From positions 1 to 11,081 of the forward strand of contig JBFMFE010000314.1 in NCBI GenBank assembly GCA_040752295.1: DNA of 11,081 bases, written 5' to 3'. Below, in pieces: positions 1 through 5,584 of the stretch. Under the pieces are notes generated by a model that saw nothing but the letters and a program-made list of their open reading frames with translations, was not told the origin of the DNA and did no database searches. Position 1 is the first letter of the stretch; each line of letters opens with the position of its first letter. Both the position numbers and the translations under genes were made by a program. This DNA comes from JBFMFE01 sp040752295 (GTDB lineage: Bacteria; UBP15; UBA6099; JBFMBQ01).

Positions 1-76
1 GTGGGTAACCCCTTGATCAGACAGATGAAAAAGGAAGCAGACCATCAAGAAACAATTTGAAAGGCAAGGAGACAAT

Positions 77-97
77 GCGTTAAAAAACGCTTTATTT
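77..97 (+). terminator. Possible weak intrinsic terminator near the left edge
   Basis: GCGTT and AACGC form a 5-bp stem around an AAAA loop, followed directly by TTTATTT. It lies 17 bp after a reading frame that is open from the window edge and stops at 58-60 (19 codons, no recognisable homology), so it could close a plus-strand gene lying mostly outside the window. The stem is short and AT-rich, so this may be chance. Confidence 0.3.
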
Positions 98-185
98 ACA
101 AAGGTTTTCCTCCCTATCCATTGTTCCGTAATGCGACAAACTCGTTTCCCCTTCCGTTTTTACCCACAGTATTTCCTGAAGAACC

Positions 186-323
186 TTCAAAAATATCATT
201 TTTCAGCGGGACTGTTTTTCTGTTCGCCGAGCGCAGACTGGATGAGTCCCACTATTTCAAAAATATCATTTTTCAGTGGGACAGGCATCTTGCCTGTCAG
301 AAAAAAAACTCCATTTTTGCAAA
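186..323. repeat. Palindromic dispersed repeat, left locus (one full core plus a partial copy)
   Basis: Positions 246-323 match 10153-10230 over 78 bp with one substitution (A at 308, C at 10215). The unit contains GACAGGC-ATCTT-GCCTGTC, a 7-bp perfect hairpin, preceded by the small palindrome AAAAAT-ATC-ATTTTT. A partial upstream copy, 186-212, matches 256-282 with one mismatch at an offset of 70 bp, so the locus looks like a decayed tandem. No coding signal is evident. One strand could be read as a peptide resembling the spurious proteins often annotated on such repeats, and I regard it as non-coding. It may act as a REP-like element or as a bidirectional transcription terminator. Confidence 0.8.
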
Positions 324-427
324 ACTTGATTCCAGTGCAAAAAGTCTCGTCGTTCGCGTTCAAAAATATACGAGAAGCGCTTTTCAAAACGATTGCGCAC
401 AAGTAGAATAAGTTATGCAAACCTTCA

Positions 428-735
428 GTGAACTTTCGCACATTCTTCGTCACGATGGATTGCGACGTCATCCGCCTTGGACTGCGGCGAGTCATCGCCG
501 CCTTCACTCCCGCGCGGAGCGCGGGAAACAAGGCGGTGTTTGCACTCCAGCCCGCTCACCTTCTCGCGGGCGCTCGCAGACGTGTGCTCCTTCTTCGTCG
601 CACGCTCGCCCGCACTCCAAGGGGCTTCGCGCATACTGTTTTTCGCATGATCGGATTTGCATCGGACATACATAAAATTCATTTGCCTTTAAAGCTTCCT
701 CCGTGGAGCGGGAATCAAAAAGTACGAAAGTTCAC
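428..735. other. GC-rich non-coding block with hairpins and short flanking inverted repeat
   Basis: I see no convincing gene here: reading frames on both strands are rich in Arg, Ser, Pro and Ala and lack recognisable motifs. The block has two strong hairpins: TCCCGCGC-GGA-GCGCGGGA at 508-526 and GCCCGC (550-555) with GCGGGC (566-571). It is bounded by GTGAACTTTCGCAC (428-441) and its inverse GTACGAAAGTTCAC (722-735), which agree at 13 of 14 positions. That could be the ends of a small non-autonomous element of about 308 bp, but a match of this length can arise by chance. Composition shifts from the AT-rich 100-420 stretch to GC-rich here. Confidence 0.35.
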
Positions 736-747
736 AATTGGTCTAAA

Positions 748-770
748 CGGAAAAAGCCGGCGTTTTTCGG
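748..770 (-). terminator. Likely intrinsic terminator of the coiled-coil gene
   Basis: The sequence AAAAAGCCGGCGTTTTT (751-767) is an A-tract, a GCCGGC core and a T-tract, extended by CGG on both sides. It folds into a hairpin with one bulged base and ends in a T-run on either strand. It starts immediately after the stop codon of the minus-strand gene at 771, which makes a terminator role for that gene the best reading. The near-symmetry means it could also stop transcripts from the left. Confidence 0.5.
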
Positions 771-1304
771 TCAGGATGAGCCGAGCCTGATCATGATTTC
801 TTCGTGGCGTTCTTCCGCGTTCCGGTCGAGTTTTTCGAGAAGTTTGCGGTTTTCCTCGGAATTCTTGAGAATCAGCGCCTGTGTTTCTCTGCTCATTCTC
901 TCCATGCGCTCGTGTATTTCTTTGCTCATTCTCTCCATGCGCGCTTCGGCGGATTCGGCGTGCTCGCGTGTTTCTTTACTTATTCTCTCCATGAGCGCCT
1001 TTGTTTCCCCGCTCGATCTCTCCATGCGCTCGTGTGTTTCCCTGCTTATTCTTTCCATGCGCGCTTCGGCGGATTCGGCGTGCTCGCGTGTTTCTTTGCT
1101 CATTCTCTCCATGAGCGCCTTTGTTTCCTCGCTCGATCTCTCCATGCGCTCGTGTGTTTCCCTGCTCATTCTCTCCATGAGCGCTTCGGTGGATTCGGCG
1201 TGTTGCTTTATGTGTTTACCGTTGAAATAGGCTGCCACGGCGATTCCGGCGCCCAAAAAAGTCGCCATAATCCCCACCAATGAAGCAAGCTGAAACCAGG
1301 TCAT
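771..1304 (-). CDS. Small membrane-anchored coiled-coil protein with 40-residue repeats
   Basis: Function is unknown. From the ATG at 1304 the product is 177 residues: an N-terminal hydrophobic segment (about residues 4-27, LASLVGIMATFLGAGIAVAA) followed by a long charged helix to the C-terminus. The helix is repetitive, with 11-residue units (MERMSRETHER, MERSSEETKAL, MERMSKETREH) plus a 7-residue AESAEAR, making a 40-residue super-repeat present about 2.8 times. This alternation of hendecads and heptads is typical of coiled coils, so an anchored rod or oligomerising protein is inferred. An in-frame GTG at 1322 would give six more residues, but it lies inside the predicted promoter, so I prefer 1304. 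There is no Shine-Dalgarno site; the message appears leaderless. The gene follows the phosphatase-like gene by about 87 bp and has its own promoter. Clean repeat codons and a terminator support a real gene. Confidence 0.75.
   Translation of the reverse strand: MTWFQLASLVGIMATFLGAGIAVAAYFNGKHIKQHAESTEALMERMSRETHERMERSSEETKALMERMSKETREHAESAEARMERISRETHERMERSSGETKALMERISKETREHAESAEARMERMSKEIHERMERMSRETQALILKNSEENRKLLEKLDRNAEERHEEIMIRLGSS
872..1206 (-). repeat. 120-bp in-frame tandem repeat inside the coiled-coil gene
   Basis: Blocks at 901, 1021 and 1141 align at a strict 120-bp offset, for example TCCATGCGCTCGTG at each start and GCGCTTCGGCGGATTCGGCG at 941 and 1061. There are about 2.8 copies with few differences, so the array likely grew by recent tandem duplication or is kept uniform by recombination. 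Because 120 is a multiple of 3, unit gain or loss would change rod length by 40 residues without a frameshift. Confidence 0.85.
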
Positions 1305-1310
1305 ATAATG

Positions 1311-1339
1311 ATTATATATCACCGCGCATATTTTTTGAA
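1311..1339 (-). promoter_or_regulatory. Promoter of the coiled-coil gene, predicted leaderless
   Basis: On the minus strand TTCAAA (1334-1339) and a perfect TATAAT (1311-1316) are 17 bp apart. Six bases separate the -10 box from the ATG at 1302-1304, so the expected +1 is the A of the start codon. No ribosome binding site is visible, which agrees with a leaderless transcript and fixes the start codon. Confidence 0.55.
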
Positions 1340-1391
1340 GCGCTGATCGTCGGCGCCGCGGTTCTTCGAAATGAGCGGAAAACCCGGCGCG

Positions 1392-2771
1392 TCACACAAG
1401 AGCTTTCCCCTGCATGTCCGCGGGCGGGCGCATCCCCATTAACTTCAGCATCGTCGAGGCGCAGTCCGTTATCTTCGCCCTGTCCATCATTCCCCGCTTT
1501 CGCACACCGGGCGCGCGCAGTATGAATATCCCGTTGTAGTCGTGGTTCGCGTCGTCGGGTCCCGTGTCGTTCTCGTGCGTGTACACCGCCCCGTGCCCCA
1601 CGGTGCCCACCGACCGCCAGTTCAGCCCCCCGAACAGAACTATCAGGTCCGGCGGTATCCTCTTCACCGCCCTGTAAAGCTCTTCCGGCTTCCACGCCAC
1701 GGTACCCATCGGCTTGCCCTGGTCGTCCGTCAGCGCCTCGAGCTTGTCCTTTATCTCCATCCTGACGCTCTCGTAGTCCTTTCTTTCCACGATCCCTTCA
1801 GGCTCGCGCCCTTTAACGTTCAGGAACAGCCGCCCGTAGTATCCTCCGTCGCCCCATGCGACTGTCCGGCGCCAGTCCACCCCGCACTCCTCCAGCCTCG
1901 CGCGCCCCTCCGGCGGTTTGCTCAGCGTCAGGTATCCCTCCCTGATAAGCCACTCGTTGAAGCAGAATCCGCCTTCCATCCTCTTCGCACCGTGGTCGGA
2001 CACCACCATCACCGCCGCGTCTCCCGCGTCCTCGATAAGCTCCCCCGCCTTGCCGTCCAGAAATCCGTAGTAGTCCGCCATCGCGCCCTCGTAGGGGTTC
2101 CCCCTCTCGTACCCCGGATGCGTAGGGTCGAAGTGCTTCCAGAACCCGTGATGTATCCTGTCCGGACCCATCTCCACCATCATGAAAAAGTCCCACGGCT
2201 TCGTCCGCGCGAAGTGCCGCGCGAGCCTGAAACGCTTTTCCGTCATCTCGTACAGTTCGCGCAGCAGCCGCTCCTTGTCGTCCGTCCGGAAATCTCTCAC
2301 GTCTATTATGTATTCGCCCACGACGTCCCTGATCTCGTCCTTCAGTTCGGGCGGATAAGTGTAATCGGAACTTGTGTCCGGCGCTAAAAATGAACTCACC
2401 AGCACGCCGTTCAGGGGTTTCGGAGGGTAGGTCTCCGGCACGCCCAGCACCACAACCTTCTTTCCCGCCCGCGACAGTATCTGCCACACCGTCTCCTCTT
2501 CCACCATCCGCGACGTCGCGAACTCGAGCCGGTCGTACGACCAGTCCCGCCGGTTGCGGAACCCGTATATGCCAAGCGTCCCCGGGTCCTTTCCCGTGAC
2601 CATGCACATCCACGCGGGGCACGTGATCGGGGGGATGCAGCTTTCAAGCTCGGCGTAAACCCCCTCTTCCATCAGTCTGTTGAGGTTCGGCAGCCGCCCG
2701 CGGAACCGCTCGAACACAAGCCCCGGCGGCGCGCTGTCCAGCCCGATCACCATCAGCTTCTTCTTTTTCAT
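1392..2771 (-). CDS. Alkaline-phosphatase-superfamily hydrolase (type I phosphodiesterase/nucleotide pyrophosphatase family)
   Basis: 459 residues, predicted two-metal phosphoester hydrolase; the substrate is not evident. Motifs follow the family order: metal-binding D12 in VIGLDSAPPG, candidate nucleophile T50 in PPITCPAWMCMVTGKDPG, D204 and H208 in MGPDRIHHGFW, D259 and H260 in VVSDHG, and H410 in NHDYNGIFI. The end, with AKITDCASTMLKLMG, is typical of family members. No signal peptide is visible (MKKKKLMVIGLDS begins the catalytic fold), so it is probably cytoplasmic, where homologues act on nucleotides, phospholipid head groups or phosphonates. The ATG follows a GGGGGGAA-type ribosome binding site with short spacing. 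It stands alone behind a 327-bp spacer from nfnB, and a separately promoted coiled-coil gene follows. Family is secure, specific activity is not. Confidence 0.9.
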   Translation of the reverse strand: MKKKKLMVIGLDSAPPGLVFERFRGRLPNLNRLMEEGVYAELESCIPPITCPAWMCMVTGKDPGTLGIYGFRNRRDWSYDRLEFATSRMVEEETVWQILSRAGKKVVVLGVPETYPPKPLNGVLVSSFLAPDTSSDYTYPPELKDEIRDVVGEYIIDVRDFRTDDKERLLRELYEMTEKRFRLARHFARTKPWDFFMMVEMGPDRIHHGFWKHFDPTHPGYERGNPYEGAMADYYGFLDGKAGELIEDAGDAAVMVVSDHGAKRMEGGFCFNEWLIREGYLTLSKPPEGRARLEECGVDWRRTVAWGDGGYYGRLFLNVKGREPEGIVERKDYESVRMEIKDKLEALTDDQGKPMGTVAWKPEELYRAVKRIPPDLIVLFGGLNWRSVGTVGHGAVYTHENDTGPDDANHDYNGIFILRAPGVRKRGMMDRAKITDCASTMLKLMGMRPPADMQGKALV

Positions 2772-3098
2772 GTTCCCCCCCGACGCCGGATACGCCGGAA
2801 TCCAGCTTCAACGTAACTATTTACCGAGCTGAAGCGATGTCAGCGAAAGAGAATGATGAATGTAGAATGTAGAACTCAGAATGTAGAAGGAAAGATTTGA
2901 ACATCTACATTCTGCATTGGTCATTCTGCATTCTACATTTCTTTCAAGACCAAACTTCATTTCATTAAACAGCCGCTCTTCAACAATATCATAACCGGTT
3001 TATCCCCGGCTTTCGCCGTCCGGACAAACGTGCGCCCTCCTCCATCGTTACACTTGATTTTAATCGAATTTATGATCCTGAGCGGACGTCCCGTCGTC
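2772..3098. other. 327-bp spacer between nfnB and the phosphatase-family gene
   Basis: No gene is visible. The central part is the GAATGTAGA inverted repeat at 2858-2940. On the minus strand, near 3010-3022, CGGC-GAAA-GCCG forms a small GNRA-type hairpin downstream of nfnB, and GGACGTCC near 3083-3090 is a perfect palindrome, but neither is followed by a T-run. I could not find a convincing -35/-10 pair for the phosphatase gene; CTGACA near 2838-2843 (minus strand) is the best -35 candidate but lacks a good -10 partner. Confidence 0.5.
2858..2940. repeat. Imperfect inverted repeat built from GAATGTAGA/GAATGCAGA units
   Basis: The left arm GAATGTAGAATGTAGAA (2858-2874) matches the inverse of 2924-2940 at 15 of 17 positions. 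The inner arm CAGAATGTAGAAG (2877-2889) matches the inverse of 2902-2914 at 12 of 13. A 12-bp loop separates the inner arms, so the block can form a long cruciform or RNA hairpin. The short unit is also repeated directly within each arm. Similar low-complexity intergenic repeats are known in many environmental bacterial genomes. Confidence 0.75.
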
Positions 3099-4529
3099 TC
3101 ATTTTCCGGCTTTGTAAAGCAGGTAGTCGTGAATCGAGGCGGCGGCTTTCTTCCCGGCGCCCATCGCGCTGATCACCGTCGCCGCGCCCGTGGAAACGTC
3201 GCCCCCGGCGAAAACCCCCTCCAGCGACGTCCGCCCCGTCGCCTCGTCCGTCTCGACCGTCCCCCACCGCGTTGTCTTCAGCCCGGGCGTCGTCCTCGGC
3301 ACAAGCGGACTCGGCCTCTGACCGATCGCCACCACTACCGTGTCCACCTCCACCGTGTACTCCGAACCCTCGATGGGCACAGGGCGCCGGCGTCCCGACG
3401 CGTCGGGTTCCCCAAGCTCGTTTTTTATGACCTCCATCGCCTTCACGTTCCCGCGCTCGTCACCGGTGTACCTCACCGGCGCACGCAGCAGTTCGAAGCG
3501 CACTCCCTCCTGCCGCGCGTGCTCGATCTCCTCTTCCCGCGCCGGCATCTCCGCCTCGGTGCGGCGGTACACTATAGTCACTTCCTCCACGCCGGGCAGC
3601 CGCAGCGAGCACCGCGCAGCGTCCATCGCGACGTTCCCCGCCCCCAGCACCGCCACGCGCCGTCCAACCCTTATCGGAGTGTCCCACTCCGGAAACCTGT
3701 ACGCCCTCATAAGGTTGATCCTCGTCAGATACTCGTTCGCCGAGTATATCCCGTTGAGCTGCTCGCCGGGGATGTTCATGAACATCGGCAGTCCGGCGCC
3801 GGTCCCGATGAAAACCGCCCTGAATCCGTCCGCGAAAAGCTCCTCCAGCGTCAGAACCTTTCCGATCACCATGTTCTTCCGTATCTCCACGCCCAGCGTC
3901 CTGATGTAATCTATCTCCGCCGCCACGATCTCCTTCGGCAGCCTGAACTCGGGAATGCCGTACACAAGCACGCCGCCGGGAACGTGCAGCGCCTCGAATA
4001 TCGTCACTTCGTGACCGAGCCTGGCGAGGTCTCCCGCGCACGTCAGCCCCGCCGGACCGCCCCCGATGACCGCCGCCTTCGCGCCCGGCGCCGCTTCCAT
4101 CTTCGGCGCCTCCACACCCTGCCGGCGCTCCCAGTCGGCGATGAACCTTTCCAGCCGCCCGATCGCAACCGGCTCGTGCTTCTTGGCGAGCACGCACACC
4201 GCCTCGCACTGCGTCTCCTGAGGACACACCCGCCCGCACACGGCGGGAAGCGCGTTCTGCGACTTCATGATCCGGATGGACTGCTCCAGGTTGCCCTGCG
4301 CTATCTCGTATATGAACTTCGGAATGTCAATACCGACCGGGCACCCCTCAACGCACGTCGGCTTCTTGCATTGCAGGCACCTCTTCGCCTCGAGCGCCGC
4401 GGTCGCTTCGTCGTACCCGTACGGAACCTCGTCGAAGTTCCTCACGCGCTCCGCCGGCGTCTGCTCCGGCATCGGGTACTTCCGCGGAACGATCTTCTTC
4501 CCGCCTTTTTTCTTTTTTCCCTCTTCCAT
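3099..4529 (-). CDS. gltA: NfnB/GltA-type FAD-dependent NADP(H) oxidoreductase subunit
   Basis: 476 residues, homologous to the glutamate synthase small subunit and the large subunit of NfnAB/sulfide dehydrogenase. The N-terminal iron-sulfur domain has C51-x2-C54-x4-C59-x3-C63 and C98-x3-C102-x5-C108-x3-C112, the spacing of the two [4Fe-4S] clusters in dihydropyrimidine dehydrogenase. E127 in GRLERFIAD lies near the place of that enzyme's non-cysteine ligand (inference). FAD-binding GGGPAG is at 156-161, NAD(P)-binding GAGNVAMDAA at 296-305, and the C-terminal flavin motif is in GVFAGGDVSTGAATVISAMG. Residues 1-14 form a lysine-rich extension. It lies 33 bp downstream of nfnA on the same strand, the usual pairing. 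With NfnA it should couple NADPH, NADH and ferredoxin; because no glutamate synthase large subunit is nearby, I favour an Nfn-type role over glutamate synthesis. Symbol nfnB would be equally apt. Confidence 0.92.
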   Translation of the reverse strand: MEEGKKKKGGKKIVPRKYPMPEQTPAERVRNFDEVPYGYDEATAALEAKRCLQCKKPTCVEGCPVGIDIPKFIYEIAQGNLEQSIRIMKSQNALPAVCGRVCPQETQCEAVCVLAKKHEPVAIGRLERFIADWERRQGVEAPKMEAAPGAKAAVIGGGPAGLTCAGDLARLGHEVTIFEALHVPGGVLVYGIPEFRLPKEIVAAEIDYIRTLGVEIRKNMVIGKVLTLEELFADGFRAVFIGTGAGLPMFMNIPGEQLNGIYSANEYLTRINLMRAYRFPEWDTPIRVGRRVAVLGAGNVAMDAARCSLRLPGVEEVTIVYRRTEAEMPAREEEIEHARQEGVRFELLRAPVRYTGDERGNVKAMEVIKNELGEPDASGRRRPVPIEGSEYTVEVDTVVVAIGQRPSPLVPRTTPGLKTTRWGTVETDEATGRTSLEGVFAGGDVSTGAATVISAMGAGKKAAASIHDYLLYKAGK

Positions 4530-4562
4530 GACCCTTAGCCCCTTTTCTTCGCCATTCCGTTT

Positions 4563-5426
4563 TCATCCGCCCGCCTGCGTCCTCGCGGCGGGCGCGCACT
4601 CGCACCTCTCGAGCCACCGCTCCTTCGATATCTTCTCCTGCTCCGCGTAGAACGACTTCCGCAGCCGCAGTATGTCCCAGTCCACTTTGTGACCGTCGAA
4701 GTCGGGACCGTCCACGCACGTGAACTTCGTCTCGCCGCCGACGACGACGCGGCACACACCGCACATCCCCGTCCCGTCCAGCATAAGCGAATCGAGGCTC
4801 ACCAGCGTCCTTATCCCGTGCGGTCGGGTCACGTCGCAGATTACCTTCATCATCGGCAGCGGACCGACCGCGATCACGAGATCGATCCCGTTCCCCTCTC
4901 TTATCATGTCTCCCAGAACGTCGGAGACAAACCCCCTGCGTCCCTTCGAGCCGTCGTCCGTGCACACGTGGAATTCGTCGCTGATCGCCCTCAACTCGTC
5001 CTCGAGCAGCAGCAGGCTCTCCGTCCTCGCCCCCAGTATCCCCGTCACGTGGTTGCCCGCCTCCTTGAAGCCGCGCGTCACCGGGTACCCAATCGCCGCG
5101 CCCACGCCGCCGGACACCGACACCACGCGCCCCACGTTCTCGATGTGCGTGGGATTCCCCAGCGGACCCGTGAGGTCGTGCAGCGAATCGCCCGGCTCGA
5201 GCGTGTCCAGATGCAGCGTCGTCTTCCCCGCCTTCTGGAAGATGAGCGTGATCGCGCCCTTCCGCGCGTCGGCGCTGAATATGGTAAGGGGAATCCTCTC
5301 TCCCTCCTCCGCCACGCGGAGTATCACGAACTGTCCCGGTTTCGCCTTCCGCGCTATGTGGGGCGCGGACACCTCCATCCTCGTCACGATCTCCGCCACC
5401 CTCGTTTTCCCTAGTATCTCGTTCAT
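4563..5426 (-). CDS. nfnA: NfnA/SudB-type FAD- and NAD-binding [2Fe-2S] subunit
   Basis: 287 residues, about the length of NfnA (sulfide dehydrogenase beta subunit, dihydroorotate dehydrogenase electron-transfer subunit-like). The FAD domain has the RxPxT-type motif in ERIPLTIFSAD and GPLGNP; the nucleotide-binding domain has GGVGAAIGYPVTRGFKEAG and the later VGPLPMMK. The C-terminal [2Fe-2S] site shows DGTGMCGVCRV then FTCVDGPDFDGHKVDW, that is one Asp and three Cys as known for NfnA. A short tail after WLERCECAP is poorly conserved. The ATG follows GGAGAGG by five bases. It is the first gene of a two-gene operon with gltA/nfnB, diverging from the UPF0182 gene. The predicted job is NADH/ferredoxin exchange in the cytoplasm, possibly by electron bifurcation with NfnB. 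Confidence 0.92.
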   Translation of the reverse strand: MNEILGKTRVAEIVTRMEVSAPHIARKAKPGQFVILRVAEEGERIPLTIFSADARKGAITLIFQKAGKTTLHLDTLEPGDSLHDLTGPLGNPTHIENVGRVVSVSGGVGAAIGYPVTRGFKEAGNHVTGILGARTESLLLLEDELRAISDEFHVCTDDGSKGRRGFVSDVLGDMIREGNGIDLVIAVGPLPMMKVICDVTRPHGIRTLVSLDSLMLDGTGMCGVCRVVVGGETKFTCVDGPDFDGHKVDWDILRLRKSFYAEQEKISKERWLERCECAPAARTQAGG

Positions 5427-5462
5427 GCCGCCTCTCCATTCGTATTTTAAGAATCCGTCACC

Positions 5463-5516
5463 GGCGTTTCACGCCAAAACGTTCACGATTATAACTCCAT
5501 CGCCGGGAACCGGCAT
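5463..5516 (-). promoter_or_regulatory. Promoter and leader of the nfnA-gltA operon
   Basis: The minus strand has a perfect TATAAT at 5488-5493 with no good -35 at 16-18 bp (the best 17-bp candidate reads ATGCCG). Predicted +1 is near 5481, giving a leader of about 55 bases with a GGAGAGG ribosome binding site. The leader also contains GGCGT-GAA-ACGCC (5463-5475), a 5-bp stem with a 3-base loop, which could affect message stability. Confidence 0.45.
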
Positions 5517-5549
5517 ATTTTTTTTTCGGCGCGCGGACGGTCCCGCGGT

Positions 5550-5578
5550 TTGACCATCTCCGCGATACCGTATATCCT
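5550..5578 (+). promoter_or_regulatory. Promoter of the UPF0182 gene, predicted leaderless
   Basis: TTGACC (5550-5555, five of six consensus bases) and TATCCT (5573-5578, four of six) are 17 bp apart. Six bases then precede ATG at 5585, so the predicted +1 coincides with the A of the start codon. No purine-rich ribosome binding site precedes the ATG. The geometry is identical to the promoter at 1311-1339. Confidence 0.5.
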
Positions 5579-5584
5579 GTCGTT

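Noticed and set aside
1..60. Open reading frame from the left edge ending at 58-60 (19 codons)
   Set aside because: Too short to recognise and its codon use is unremarkable; mentioned only with the nearby terminator candidate.
196..531. Minus-strand frame containing a KMPVPLKNDIFEIVG-type peptide
   Set aside because: The peptide is a translation of the palindromic repeat and recurs at 10115-10204, so it reflects the repeat and not a protein.
428..735. Insertion sequence or transposon
   Set aside because: No transposase frame, no target-site duplication that I could confirm, and the inverted ends are short enough for chance.
428..790. Plus-strand reading frame of 120 codons and overlapping minus-strand frames
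   Set aside because: Arg/Ala/Ser-rich translations with no motif, overlapping hairpins and no good ribosome binding site; consistent with a GC-rich non-coding block.
901..1206. CRISPR-like array
   Set aside because: The 120-bp period is in-frame coding repeat of the coiled-coil protein with no distinct repeat/spacer structure.
3030..4538. Long plus-strand reading frame (502 codons) opposite gltA/nfnB
   Set aside because: Arg/His/Pro-rich shadow of the clearly conserved minus-strand flavoprotein.
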